From positions 62,001 through 126,000 of the forward strand of contig JACRNB010000007.1 in assembly GCA_016219425.1 (NCBI GenBank): DNA of 64,000 nt, in the 5' to 3' direction. The notes under the pieces are model-generated. The model ran no database searches. It was not told the origin of the DNA and saw only the letters and a list, made by a program, of their open reading frames with translations. Position numbers and translations under genes: made by a program. Origin of the DNA: Betaproteobacteria bacterium. GTDB taxonomy: Bacteria; Pseudomonadota; Gammaproteobacteria; Burkholderiales; Thiobacillaceae. Shown piece by piece: positions 28,547-36,729 of the stretch. Every line of letters starts with the position of its first letter. Positions within the stretch are counted from its first letter, which is position 1.

Positions 28547-28575
28547 CAGCAAAACTCCAGCAAAATATCAGCAAA
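28547..28575 (+). repeat. Three direct CAGCAAA repeats beside attL (putative integrase arm sites)
   Basis: CAGCAAA(A) begins at 28547, 28558 and 28569, giving exact 11-bp spacing, about one helical turn. It starts about 20 bp inside the inferred element end. Phased short repeats at this position are typical of arm-type binding sites for tyrosine integrases or excisionases. The rest of 28576-28727 holds no supportable gene. Confidence 0.55.
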
Positions 28576-28727
28576 TGGAGGCGGAAATATTGGTCATTGC
28601 TGAGTGCCATCACCCACCGATAACCCGCCCTCCTCCACCCCTGCAATACTGCCCATCCTGGTCGATCCTGGCCACAGAACCAAGGTGCACCTCTATGACC
28701 TTGGCAGGTTCTGCCGGATGCCCAATG

Positions 28728-28764
28728 AAAAAAACCCCACCGGTCAGAGACCAGGCGGGGTTGG
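28728..28764 (-). terminator. Rho-independent terminator of the SSB-like gene
   Basis: On the minus strand AACCCCGCC...GGTGGGGTT forms a hairpin around a 12-nt loop and is followed by a T run (plus strand gaaaaaaa at 28727-28734). It lies about 20 bp after the stop of the gene at 28784, in the right orientation. Confidence 0.8.
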
Positions 28765-28783
28765 GGTACTACAAGATCAGAGA

Positions 28784-29557
28784 TCAGAACGGGATCCCAT
28801 CGTCGAGATCGTCAGCGAACGGAACATCGTCCATTCCTACCTCATGCCCATTGGCGGGAATCTCCCGTGTGGCATAGAAGTCGGAGAACTTCTGCTCAAC
28901 CTCAGTCATGAGACCAAGATGGAACTGGAGTTCCACCGCCTGGCGCCGCTTGCTGATGGTTTCCGGGTCATCAACCCCCGCGTTCTTCAGGGCAGTGATC
29001 GCCGCGTTGACTTGCGGAACCAAGCTGTCCTTCGGGTTGAGGGAGACAACTTCCTTACCATACTGGCGAACCGATGCACCGTGGTTCGCGAACGCACGGG
29101 CGGCGCCTTCTTTCTGGCCGTAGGTAGCGAACATCGTGATCTCGGTCTCAACACCGGGTTCAGCGTTCGCCAGCTTTCGGGCCAGCATTTTGGCGGCAGC
29201 CTGGTTCAAAGCGACAGAGATGACGTACTTGCCCTCTTCGTCCTTGAGGGACACGTTCAGGTACGGGGTCTTGCGGCCTTCGATTTCACGCTCGATTACG
29301 CGAGCGCCGGTCAGGTGACCAGAGACCTTGCAGGAAGTAAGACCCTTGTCGCGCAGATAGACGATGGCCTTGGCAGAGGAAGAGTCCCCCTTGTTGCCCT
29401 GGTAGCCCTTCTTCACTTCCGATTCGCCGCCGGCATGGATCTTGGCCTCATTGATGAGGGCCTCGTGTTCCATATTGCTGACGTACAACATCCCGAGGAA
29501 GGAGCTGTAGCGAACGAAGGTGGTGGTTACGTCGTTGGTGGCGTTGGTGATGGCCAT
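28784..29557 (-). CDS. SSB-like protein with acidic C-terminal tip, ICE-borne
   Basis: The ATG at 29557 has a strong site (AAGGAG, 7 bp away) and gives 257 residues; upstream in-frame codons fall in the RNA leader. No family is recognised with confidence. The sequence is soluble and beta-rich in its middle, and ends FADDLDDGIPF. That is the acidic tip ending in Pro-Phe by which single-strand-binding proteins recruit DNA-repair partners. The ssb gene near 63 kb ends similarly (FADDDKPF). Its leader is homologous to that of the annealing-protein gene at 63.4 kb, supporting a shared role in single-strand DNA handling. The function is inferred. Confidence 0.7.
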   Translation of the reverse strand: MAITNATNDVTTTFVRYSSFLGMLYVSNMEHEALINEAKIHAGGESEVKKGYQGNKGDSSSAKAIVYLRDKGLTSCKVSGHLTGARVIEREIEGRKTPYLNVSLKDEEGKYVISVALNQAAAKMLARKLANAEPGVETEITMFATYGQKEGAARAFANHGASVRQYGKEVVSLNPKDSLVPQVNAAITALKNAGVDDPETISKRRQAVELQFHLGLMTEVEQKFSDFYATREIPANGHEVGMDDVPFADDLDDGIPF

Positions 29558-29645
29558 GATAATGCTCCTTGAAGTAGTGTCCCCACGGACACGATGATTG
29601 AGGCTCGACGGATGCCGAGCACAGGTTTCAAGGAGGAGTAGGCGT
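29558..29645 (-). ncRNA. Structured 5' leader RNA, copy B (Shine-Dalgarno sequestering)
   Basis: Three stems can form on the minus strand. P1 pairs CTCCTTGAA (29627-29635) with TTCAAGGAG (29565-29573), the ribosome-binding site. P2 is CTCGGC-ATCC-GTCGAG (29604-29619). P3 is GTGTCC-GTGG-GGACAC (29577-29592). The same stems, with compensatory changes, occur in the leader at 63303-63370. P1 would hide the ribosome-binding site, so control of translation is inferred. Confidence 0.75.
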
Positions 29646-30077
29646 TGCAGGAGGTTGTAAGAAGCAGTGCACTCTGGTTGGGCCGGTCTACCTCGGACCC
29701 TCATATCGGACGTCGCCTTTCGGCACCTTTGGTCGTGGAGTGCGGCCGCCGACGCCAGCGACCTGGAACAGCAGTTCAGCTTTCGCCGTCAAGACAGTCA
29801 ACTATCTGAGGTTGACCCAGCATTCGCCAGCTTTCCGCGAAGTTCGGCTCATTGGTCTTGCTGCCTGTCGCTGTTTGCTGCTCCACCGTTCACTATGCAG
29901 CGATTCTAGACGGTGGAAATTGCGATCCAGTCTGACAGAATCAGCCGCAACCGGTCGGTCGATCAAATCAGGACGAAGGTGGCTTCCAGTTCATTGACAC
30001 GTACTGGTTGAACAACCATCAATCGAGATGGTACATGTCAAGTAAGCTCTCAGACAAAGCACAAATCAGGGGACCGC
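29646..30077. other. Intergenic region between SSB-like gene and gajA, no gene seen
   Basis: 432 bp between divergent genes. Short open frames exist (for example 29667-29909 plus) but have no ribosome-binding site, no recognisable family and Ser/Arg-rich content typical of spurious frames. It must hold the promoters of both neighbours; no unambiguous -10/-35 pair was identified. Confidence 0.5.
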
Positions 30078-31805
30078 ATGCAAATTCGCCAGCTCAAAAT
30101 CGCCAACTTTCGAGGGATCGCGTCTCTTGACTGGAAACCCGCCCATTCATTCTGCTGCCTGATCGGGCCGGGCGACTCCGGAAAATCTACGGTACTGGAC
30201 GCCGTCGAGGCTGCCCTATCGTCACGTTGGTTTTCTTTTAGTGAGGCTGACTTCCTGAGCTGCGACACCACCAATTCCATCGTGATCGAGGCCACTATTG
30301 GCGAACTCTCCAAGGCGTTGAAGTCTGACGAACGACTCGGCCTCTACATTCGCGGCTGGACTGCTGCCGGAGAGCTTCGAGACGAACCCGTGGATAACGA
30401 TGAGGCCGTCCTCACAGTACGCCTGACTGTTGACGCCACTATGGAGCCGGTATGGGAACTGATCTGCGACCGAGTAGACGATCCCCGCACGCTGTCGAAC
30501 CGAGACCGGGCTCTCTTGGGGCTTGTGAGGCTCGCAGGCGAAGACGCCAGGCACTTGGCCTGGGGTCAAGGCTCAGTCCTTTCCCGGTTGACTGGCGATA
30601 CAAACGAGGCGGCAGCCCGCCTTGCCGAGGCTTACCGTGCCGCCAGGGCGAGCGCCAAGCTCGATGAGATTGAGGCGCTGGTCAACGCTGCGGAATTGGC
30701 CGAGGGCTTCGCCAAGGGGCTTGGGGCTTACGTCGAAGGGGTGTATGAGCCGGGCTTGGAACTTGGGCGCTCTGGTCTCTCGTCAGGCTCTATCGCCCTC
30801 CACGACAGTGGCGTGCCGCTACGCTTGGCTGGACTTGGCACCCGCCGGCTCGCCACACTTGCCATCCAAAAATCTGCCATTGCCGAGGGCGCAATCGTGC
30901 TGGTCGATGAGATTGAGCACGGGTTGGAGCCCCACCGGATCATTGGCGCCATCGCCCAACTCAAAGCTGACCAAGCCAAAGCTGAGATTGAGCGCAAACC
31001 CATAGGCCAGGTGCTCATGACCACTCACTCCGATGTCGCGCTTGGCGAGGCGGGAGGCGATAGCCTGCGCATCGCCCAAACGATCCGGCCAGGCAGGCAA
31101 ATGACACTGGCGAGGCCCACGACGCCTGACCCCATCCGGGCTTTGATGCGGTTTACCCCACGGGCGCTGTTCGCCCGGCGTATCCTCGTAGCCGAAGGCA
31201 ACACGGAGATTGGCATGCTTTTGGGCGTTCGTGAGAACTGGCCGCCGCTTCATGCGAACAAGCCCATCGAACAACTGGGCGCCGCCATCACGGACGGAAA
31301 CGGCGAGCAAGCTTGCTCGATGGCGCTGGCTCTGTCTGAGCTTGGATATCTCACTGCCATCTACCGCGATTCCGACACGAACCTGTCAGCCGCCAATCAA
31401 GCCGCATTGATTACTGCTGGCATCCCCATCTTCGAATATGGCTGTGGCCTCAACACGGAACAGGCTATTTTTATCGCCGCGTCCGATAACTTGGTTCAAG
31501 AGTTGTTGGACTATGCACGAACCGAGCGTGGCGCTGACGCCATCGACAACAACCTCGCCATCAAGCTCACTGACCTTTCCGTCGAAATGATCCGAGACGA
31601 TTTCGCCCATTGGGAATCGTTCACCGACATGGATGGCGCCCAGCTTCGCGTAGCCATTGCGGAGGTAGCGGTTCGCAAGAAGTGGTTCAAAGACCAGCGC
31701 ATAGGCCGTGGGCTAGCACCTATGGTTTGGAGAATTACCATCGGCAATCCGGCATCGCCCCTTAGACAAACGCTCTCCCGAGCCGAGGCATGGCTGTATG
31801 CTTAA
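30078..31805 (+). CDS. gajA: GajA-like OLD-family ATPase/TOPRIM nuclease (Gabija-type defence)
   Basis: 575 residues, matching GajA in size. The N-terminal ABC-type ATPase has Walker A GPGDSGKS (residues 30-37), Walker B VLVDEIEHGLEPHR (Asp277-Glu278) and a conserved TTHSDV switch. The C-terminal TOPRIM domain has the metal-binding Glu373 in RRILVAEGNTE and Asp431/Asp433 in IYRDSDTN. In class 2 OLD/Gabija systems this protein nicks or cleaves DNA when nucleotides are depleted during phage infection. The start is preceded by AGGGGA. The gene overlaps a UvrD-like helicase by 8 bp, the defining pair. Confidence 0.88.
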   Translation: MQIRQLKIANFRGIASLDWKPAHSFCCLIGPGDSGKSTVLDAVEAALSSRWFSFSEADFLSCDTTNSIVIEATIGELSKALKSDERLGLYIRGWTAAGELRDEPVDNDEAVLTVRLTVDATMEPVWELICDRVDDPRTLSNRDRALLGLVRLAGEDARHLAWGQGSVLSRLTGDTNEAAARLAEAYRAARASAKLDEIEALVNAAELAEGFAKGLGAYVEGVYEPGLELGRSGLSSGSIALHDSGVPLRLAGLGTRRLATLAIQKSAIAEGAIVLVDEIEHGLEPHRIIGAIAQLKADQAKAEIERKPIGQVLMTTHSDVALGEAGGDSLRIAQTIRPGRQMTLARPTTPDPIRALMRFTPRALFARRILVAEGNTEIGMLLGVRENWPPLHANKPIEQLGAAITDGNGEQACSMALALSELGYLTAIYRDSDTNLSAANQAALITAGIPIFEYGCGLNTEQAIFIAASDNLVQELLDYARTERGADAIDNNLAIKLTDLSVEMIRDDFAHWESFTDMDGAQLRVAIAEVAVRKKWFKDQRIGRGLAPMVWRITIGNPASPLRQTLSRAEAWLYA

Positions 31806-33192
31806 GGCCGCCGACATTTTTGCCTTGGGAAATGCGGCGGTCGTGGCACCAGCGGGGCATGGAAAGACCGAGATCATCGCCAACGTCGCTGCAATGGGGC
31901 AGCGCGCATTGATTCTGACCCACACACATGCAGGCGTCCATGCCATACGATCCCGCTTGAAAGGCCTCGGCGTACCACATTCACGGGTCGCCGTGGACAC
32001 CATCGCTGGGTGGTCCATGCGCTATGCCCACGCCTTTCCAAGTGTAGCCCAGCCACCGGATGGCATGCCCCAGGGCGCACAGTGGGACCAACTCTACCGG
32101 GGCGCAACATTGGCTCTTGGCGTCAAGGCGGTCAGGGAAGTCGTCACGGCCTCATATGACCGCATCTTGATCGACGAATACCAAGACTGTGGCAGCTTGC
32201 AGCATGAGCTAGCCATCGCCTTGTCGACCATCGTGCCAACTTTGATCTTTGGCGATCCCATGCAAGGTATTTTTGAGTTTGCGGGCGCCACTCTCAGTTG
32301 GGACAACCAGATTCACCCGAGTTTTCCTTTCGCGGGAACGATGGGAACGCCACATCGCTGGGCCGGGAAAAACCCAGCCCTTGGCGAATGGATCGCGGAG
32401 ACGCGCGAAAAGCTCATCTGCGGGGACGCCATCGATCTGGCCGATCCACGGATCACTTACCGCGAATCGAACGACGCCTTCGACATGGCGACCCTGTTCG
32501 AGGGCATTGGCGGCAAGGAGGGCAGCTTTGCAGCTATCCACTGCAATAAAGCAATCTGCTATCGATTGGCCAAGGCAGCCGGTGGCGGCTACCAAGCCAT
32601 CGAAGAGATCGCGGCCAACCGGCTTCGCGAATTCGCCGAATCTTGGGACAGGGCGACTGATGCCTCTGGCAGGCTTCGAGCAATCATGAGCCTACTCACT
32701 GACTGCTTCCTCAAGCGGCGGATCGTTGAAGGCGAGCCCGTTGATCCTGAGGATGCAGCCATTGAAGCAGCTCTTAGGGACTTGGCGCCAGGACTCGCCA
32801 CCGGCAACGGGGCTGAGGCCGCTGTCCAATTCCTGACCGTGTCCCGCAAGCACCCCCGCTGGAAGCTGTTTCGTAGCGAGCTATGGCGCGATGCGGAACG
32901 GGCCACCGCCGAAGTGGCTGCCAATCGCGTCGAAAGCATGGCAGCCGCCACTGTCAGCATTCGTCAACGGGTCAGCGCGTCGGGACGCAAGCTCCCCAAG
33001 CGAACGGTGTCCACGCCACTACTCTTGAAAGGCCTTGAGTTCGACCATGTGGTCATCCCTGACGTCACGCACTTTGCCAACGAGCGGCAAGCCCAGGCGA
33101 AGCTCTTCTACGTCGCGATTTCACGCGCCACCAGATCACTGATGATCAGCTCCTCCGAAAGATTTATTTCTTTCGGAGTTCCGACGACATAG
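31798..33192 (+). CDS. gajB: GajB-like UvrD/Rep-family helicase (Gabija-type defence)
   Basis: 464 residues, close to GajB. Walker A is APAGHGKT (17-24), motif II is ILIDEYQD (Asp126-Asp130), motif III-like is LIFGDPMQGIFEFAGA, and motif VI is VAISRATRSL near the C-terminus. It is a compact superfamily 1 helicase lacking the large insertions of UvrD. Translational overlap with gajA indicates joint expression. Together they form a two-gene anti-phage module carried as cargo near the element's left end. Confidence 0.88.
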   Translation: MLKAADIFALGNAAVVAPAGHGKTEIIANVAAMGQRALILTHTHAGVHAIRSRLKGLGVPHSRVAVDTIAGWSMRYAHAFPSVAQPPDGMPQGAQWDQLYRGATLALGVKAVREVVTASYDRILIDEYQDCGSLQHELAIALSTIVPTLIFGDPMQGIFEFAGATLSWDNQIHPSFPFAGTMGTPHRWAGKNPALGEWIAETREKLICGDAIDLADPRITYRESNDAFDMATLFEGIGGKEGSFAAIHCNKAICYRLAKAAGGGYQAIEEIAANRLREFAESWDRATDASGRLRAIMSLLTDCFLKRRIVEGEPVDPEDAAIEAALRDLAPGLATGNGAEAAVQFLTVSRKHPRWKLFRSELWRDAERATAEVAANRVESMAAATVSIRQRVSASGRKLPKRTVSTPLLLKGLEFDHVVIPDVTHFANERQAQAKLFYVAISRATRSLMISSSERFISFGVPTT

Positions 33193-33347
33193 TAGCTGTC
33201 TGAGCTTCCGCTTCGGATCAGAGCACGGGGTTCAAGCCGTTGGTGCGAGTGCTTGCTAGCTGTTGCTTGTACTCAGCGCGAAATCTCAGCGTCTCTGGTG
33301 GGGTGGTTGTGTTACGCCGGAATCAGCAGCAAACCTCGATTGAGCGC

Positions 33348-33629
33348 TTAAACCCTCAGCGACCCTACATCCACGAAGGTTTCACCATCACGAGTGCGTT
33401 CCCCCACTTGTGCAAAAAGCACCCGGAGGCCCGTTTTCACCACTTCCTCATCGGTCTGTCGTTCCGTCATTCTTCGGGTGAAAACTAGACGTCCTACGAG
33501 TTCGTGGAAAGCCAGGTATTCAGCACCCTCCAGGGTGATGCGAATACTTTTCTGTTTTGTTGCAGAACTGGGTACGGTGTTTGTGCCACGCGTGCCGACT
33601 TCACTTTGTTTTTCATCTTCTTCCATCAT
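33348..33629 (-). CDS. Small hypothetical protein, possibly DNA-binding
   Basis: 93 residues from the ATG at 33629, preceded at proper distance by AGGAGG. It has a charged, disordered N-terminus (MMEEDEKQSEVGTRG), then a compact segment KSIRITLEGAEYLAFHELVGRL. The pattern of a beta strand followed by helices is reminiscent of ribbon-helix-helix proteins, but no firm match is seen. It lies between gajB and the recombinase gene on the opposite strand, so it could be a regulator of either. Confidence 0.5.
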   Translation of the reverse strand: MMEEDEKQSEVGTRGTNTVPSSATKQKSIRITLEGAEYLAFHELVGRLVFTRRMTERQTDEEVVKTGLRVLFAQVGERTRDGETFVDVGSLRV

Positions 33630-33884
33630 ATCTACCTCCTGAACTGAATTGGTGAGTATCTGACCGAAACGGCCGAAACGTTAGGGGCGGCCAAATTATA
33701 TTGATTGCACGCGCATCGGTATACTTATACTCGCGTCAATTAACCTAGAGCACGATATGGCCCACTGTTGACCACCCAACTATGAGATGGGAACACCCCA
33801 GACAGACAGCCAGAGTCAATTTACCTATACGTTTATTGACTCAGGAGAGCCACAGGGCTTCAAGCAAACCTAGTCTGCATCTCG

Positions 33885-34814
33885 ATGGACATCGAACCCC
33901 GCAAGATTCAGGAAACCAACCGCATGAAAGACTGGAAAAACGAGCCTGAGCAGGGCTTCAGCCTTTGGGCCAAAGAACATGGATACAGCCCAAGGACGAC
34001 AAAGGTCTACCGGGCTGTGTTTCTTGCGTATCTGGCACATCTCGGCAAAGTCGGCACTCCTCTGGAAAGAGCATCATCCGCCGTGGTCGCAGGATTCCTG
34101 GCGTCGAGAGGGTTGAAAGAAAAAATCCAGGAACGCTACATCTGGCTGTTGTCCGACATCTACGAAGACATGATCGGGGCCGGTCAAGCTGAAGAAAATC
34201 CCGCTGACATGCTTCGAGCACGGAGAAAACGCCAAAACCGAGGAAAGATTGCAAAACGGCTACCTCTCGCACTTTCCGACAGCGAGACGGAAGTGCTGCT
34301 GGCCAGCATCAAGTCCTTGCCAATGCACTTCAGCGGACAGCGCGAGAAATGTGCCGTTCTCCTACTACTGGGGTGTGGATTGCGCGTATCCGAGCTTTGC
34401 GCGTTGCTGACGAACGACATGCACTTGGAAGATGACCCGCCCTGGCTCACCGTCATCGGCAAAGGCGACAAGGAGCGCCAGGTGCCGATTCCTGAAGGCA
34501 TCGTCAACGACCTGATCGACCTCATCGAACTGCGTGGCTGCTACGACGGCAACTTCCTTGGCGCCCTGAACCTGGGGACGCCCTACTCTCCCTCCGGCGT
34601 TTATCGCCTGGTGCAGCGTGCTCTCAAGCGCGCAGGCATCCTAAAAGCCAGGATGTCACCCCATGTGCTTCGCCATACCTATGCAACCCGGCAACTTCTC
34701 ACCGGCACGCCGCTTGCAGTGGTGAAGGCCTGGATGGGGCACGAAACCATCGCTTCGACGGCTATCTATGACCATGTGGTATCGGCCCGCGCCGGGGTGC
34801 GGCCGGTAGTGTGA
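33885..34814 (+). CDS. Tyrosine recombinase / site-specific integrase, XerC/D-like
   Basis: 309 residues. The N-terminal SAM-like core-binding domain (residues 20-110) is followed by a catalytic domain with all expected residues: Arg167 (GCGLRVSEL), a Lys in GKGDKERQVP, His260 and Arg263 (PHVLRHTYAT), His286 (MGHE) and Tyr295 (AIYDHV). It is short and Xer-like, without the long arm-binding N-terminus of phage integrases. It may resolve element multimers or act in excision. Because it lies 5.4 kb inside the element, it is not certain to be the integrase for the phosphatase site. Confidence 0.85.
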   Translation: MDIEPRKIQETNRMKDWKNEPEQGFSLWAKEHGYSPRTTKVYRAVFLAYLAHLGKVGTPLERASSAVVAGFLASRGLKEKIQERYIWLLSDIYEDMIGAGQAEENPADMLRARRKRQNRGKIAKRLPLALSDSETEVLLASIKSLPMHFSGQREKCAVLLLLGCGLRVSELCALLTNDMHLEDDPPWLTVIGKGDKERQVPIPEGIVNDLIDLIELRGCYDGNFLGALNLGTPYSPSGVYRLVQRALKRAGILKARMSPHVLRHTYATRQLLTGTPLAVVKAWMGHETIASTAIYDHVVSARAGVRPVV

Positions 34815-34845
34815 TACTTTTACGGGTATTCCAGGGAGGAACAGG

Positions 34846-35076
34846 ATGCACTTGAACCCAGCAATGGCACTGTATTGCGCCCTTATCGTAGGGATATCGA
34901 CGGCCACCCTGGCAGACACCTTGATCGGCAAAGTGGTGGGGGTGTCCGATGGCGATACGATCACGGTGCTGGACACCTATCCCGCCGTGGGATTGGCGCA
35001 AGAGCAAGAAGAACTGAATGAAGGCTCCGGCAGGGTCTTAGATGGCATCCTGTCTACTTTGTCAGCCGCATCGTAA
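34846..35076 (+). pseudogene. Truncated thermonuclease-like (SNase) gene remnant
   Basis: A signal peptide (MHLNPAMALYCALIVGI) is followed by DTLIGKVVGVSDGDTITVLD, the start of staphylococcal-nuclease-type domains. The homology then stops abruptly and the frame continues with TYPAVGLAQEQEELNEGSG to a stop after 76 residues. The catalytic Arg and Glu region is missing. It looks like a deletion or recombination joint fusing the nuclease start to the end of an unrelated gene. Confidence 0.65.
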
Positions 35077-35114
35077 CCAATCAGCAACACGCAATTATCT
35101 CCTGCACCCCTTTG

Positions 35115-35225
35115 TCACCCCCTCCTCACCCGATCCTTGTTCTCCAAGGTCGGAAAAATGGCCGCTCGCGGTAGCAGCAGGTTGCACACCGCCACCAAGT
35201 GCGCCTGGAACAGGCATTGCCATGT
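35115..35225 (-). pseudogene. 3' remnant of a second copy of the 80-residue membrane protein gene
   Basis: The minus strand encodes LFQAHLVAVCNLLLPRAA then IFPTLENKDRVRRG-stop. This is the C-terminal third of the intact gene at 36139-36381 (YQAHIVVLRNLLLPRAA, IFPTLENNDRVKRG). Similarity ends near 35225, where the neighbouring plus-strand gene begins. The two copies therefore flank the 302-residue gene as diverged repeats in the same orientation. Confidence 0.75.
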
Positions 35226-36130
35226 CACCTTTATCCTTTCTCATCGATGCCTTTCGCGAGGGCTTTGGTACGCCTGTTGGTCTAGTTCACCTGCTCGACA
35301 AGCATCCAGATACTTGTGTTCAACTTGAAGAACCTCCGCATGTGATTGACGCAAGCAGCGTCGTGCCTTGGCACGAGTGGGGGAAATATCCCCACTCTTC
35401 ATGCAGCTTGCCAGGCCGAATCATGGGTTGGCAAAACAAAGGTGGTCACTACAGCAGATTCGAGATACACCGCCCAGAACTGACAAACTTCGGTCGAAGT
35501 GATTTAACTGATCGATGGAGTTGCGAAATTCAGGAGGTCAGCGGACTCGCCAATTCAAAGTCAAAACTTACCGACTTCACCAGTATGGATGACATGGTGT
35601 TAACGAACTCGCCCGAGCTGATCGGGGAGATCAGCGAGTCTAATCTGCAAGCAAATCTAGCCCATGATCAAATTCGCATCATCCATAACCGGGACACCAC
35701 TGACCATTTCGCCCGGCATTTGTGGGATGGCAGGTTATTCCTCATGAATCAGGGTGGCTCACACCACTTCGCTGCTGCACGCCACATTGCATCCCAACTC
35801 ACTGTGTCAGTTCCATTGACAGGGAAACTGTACACCTACTCAATCAACCCGGAAGCGGTAGCTACACTCAGGCAAGATTTCAGTATTTATGCTTTATCGC
35901 AACAAGCAGAGATCGCTAACGGCTTTCATGACGCCATGCAGTCATTCAAAGCGACCTACCTACTGTACAATTTACCTCGCCCCTACGAACGATCCTATGC
36001 AATTCTGCTACCTAATGGGGAATTGCGCTCGCACCGAGTTTCAAATGTACTACGTGAGGCAGGGGCCTTTGATCTTGGAAAGCATCTCACTGACCTTTGT
36101 AAACGCCAGGTAGCAATCCGAAATACATGA
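35222..36130 (+). CDS. Hypothetical protein of unknown function (302 residues)
   Basis: The ATG at 35222 gives 302 residues. It is soluble, with no signal peptide, membrane segment or recognised domain. It has notable aromatic/His-rich stretches (VVPWHEWGKYPHSSC, GQNKGGHYSRFEIHRPE-like) and a C-terminal block PYERSYAILLPNGELRSHRVSN. Its base composition is lower in G+C than its surroundings, suggesting separate origin. It is embedded between an intact and a broken copy of a small membrane gene. I do not recognise its family; a cargo gene is likely. Confidence 0.65.
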   Translation: MSPLSFLIDAFREGFGTPVGLVHLLDKHPDTCVQLEEPPHVIDASSVVPWHEWGKYPHSSCSLPGRIMGWQNKGGHYSRFEIHRPELTNFGRSDLTDRWSCEIQEVSGLANSKSKLTDFTSMDDMVLTNSPELIGEISESNLQANLAHDQIRIIHNRDTTDHFARHLWDGRLFLMNQGGSHHFAAARHIASQLTVSVPLTGKLYTYSINPEAVATLRQDFSIYALSQQAEIANGFHDAMQSFKATYLLYNLPRPYERSYAILLPNGELRSHRVSNVLREAGAFDLGKHLTDLCKRQVAIRNT

Positions 36131-36138
36131 CTGATGGA

Positions 36139-36381
36139 TCAACCTCTCTTTACCCTATCATTGTTTTCCAATGTTGGAAAAATAGCTGCGCGAGGAAGAA
36201 GTAAATTGCGTAGCACCACTATGTGGGCCTGATACAGTCGCATAATGAGGAATAGCACCCACTGAAAGAACAACTTGCCTGGAACATCCAATAGCCAGAC
36301 CAAGATCGAACGTATTGGCGGGATGACCAGAAGAACGATTAAAACAAGAGTTGCGATGACCCAGGCGAGCATTTTGCTCAA
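36139..36381 (-). CDS. Small membrane protein, end of conjugation operon
   Basis: 80 residues. Two hydrophobic segments are visible (LAWVIATLVLIVLLVIP, then LFFQWVLFLIMRLYQ), followed by a basic C-terminus. It lies 4 bp after the zinc-ribbon protein gene and is the last gene of the traG-end cluster. A truncated second copy is at 35115-35225. Role unknown. Confidence 0.65.
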   Translation of the reverse strand: MSKMLAWVIATLVLIVLLVIPPIRSILVWLLDVPGKLFFQWVLFLIMRLYQAHIVVLRNLLLPRAAIFPTLENNDRVKRG

Positions 36382-36384
36382 CCT

Positions 36385-36675
36385 CTAATCAGAATAGCGC
36401 CAGTTATCCGCCAAGAGATGGCCGCAGTGCGGGCACGTCGTGGCTGGCTTCGGTTGGTCCTTCGCTGCCTTTTGGCTGTCCTGCCATGCCCACAAATTCC
36501 GCAGCAGATCCCTAATCCGTATGTTTGCTTTCACAGATCGCTCTACCATGTATTCGGCGTGGCGTTGCAGCGGCCAGCGCCTGCGGCATCGCTCCCGGTT
36601 GTTGGCCAGGCGCAGCCATCTGTCGCGCCATCCGCTCAAACGGTCGTACTCGCGTTTCGTTGCCTCGATGTCCAT
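36385..36675 (-). CDS. Small cytoplasmic protein with C-terminal zinc-ribbon half-site
   Basis: The ATG at 36675 (MDIEATKREYDRLSG) gives 96 residues. It is strongly basic and helical, rich in Trp and Arg, and ends TTCPHCGHLLADNW, a CxxCxH motif suggestive of metal binding. It belongs to a cluster of three small genes downstream of traG. No family is recognised. DNA or RNA binding is possible from its charge. Confidence 0.6.
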   Translation of the reverse strand: MDIEATKREYDRLSGWRDRWLRLANNRERCRRRWPLQRHAEYMVERSVKANIRIRDLLRNLWAWQDSQKAAKDQPKPATTCPHCGHLLADNWRYSD

Positions 36676-36729
36676 GGTTTCTCCAGCCTCGTCGTACAAC
36701 AAGTGCAGGGAGGGTGGCAACGCTCCACA

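Noticed and set aside
29667-29997. Two overlapping plus-strand open frames in the 432-bp intergenic region before gajA
   Set aside because: No ribosome-binding site, no family, and composition typical of spurious frames; the region is better read as regulatory/noncoding.
33885-34814. Assigning the tyrosine recombinase as the integrase for the phosphatase site
   Set aside because: Its catalytic residues are intact, but it lies 5.4 kb from attL and is Xer-like; another integrase may be encoded beyond the right edge.
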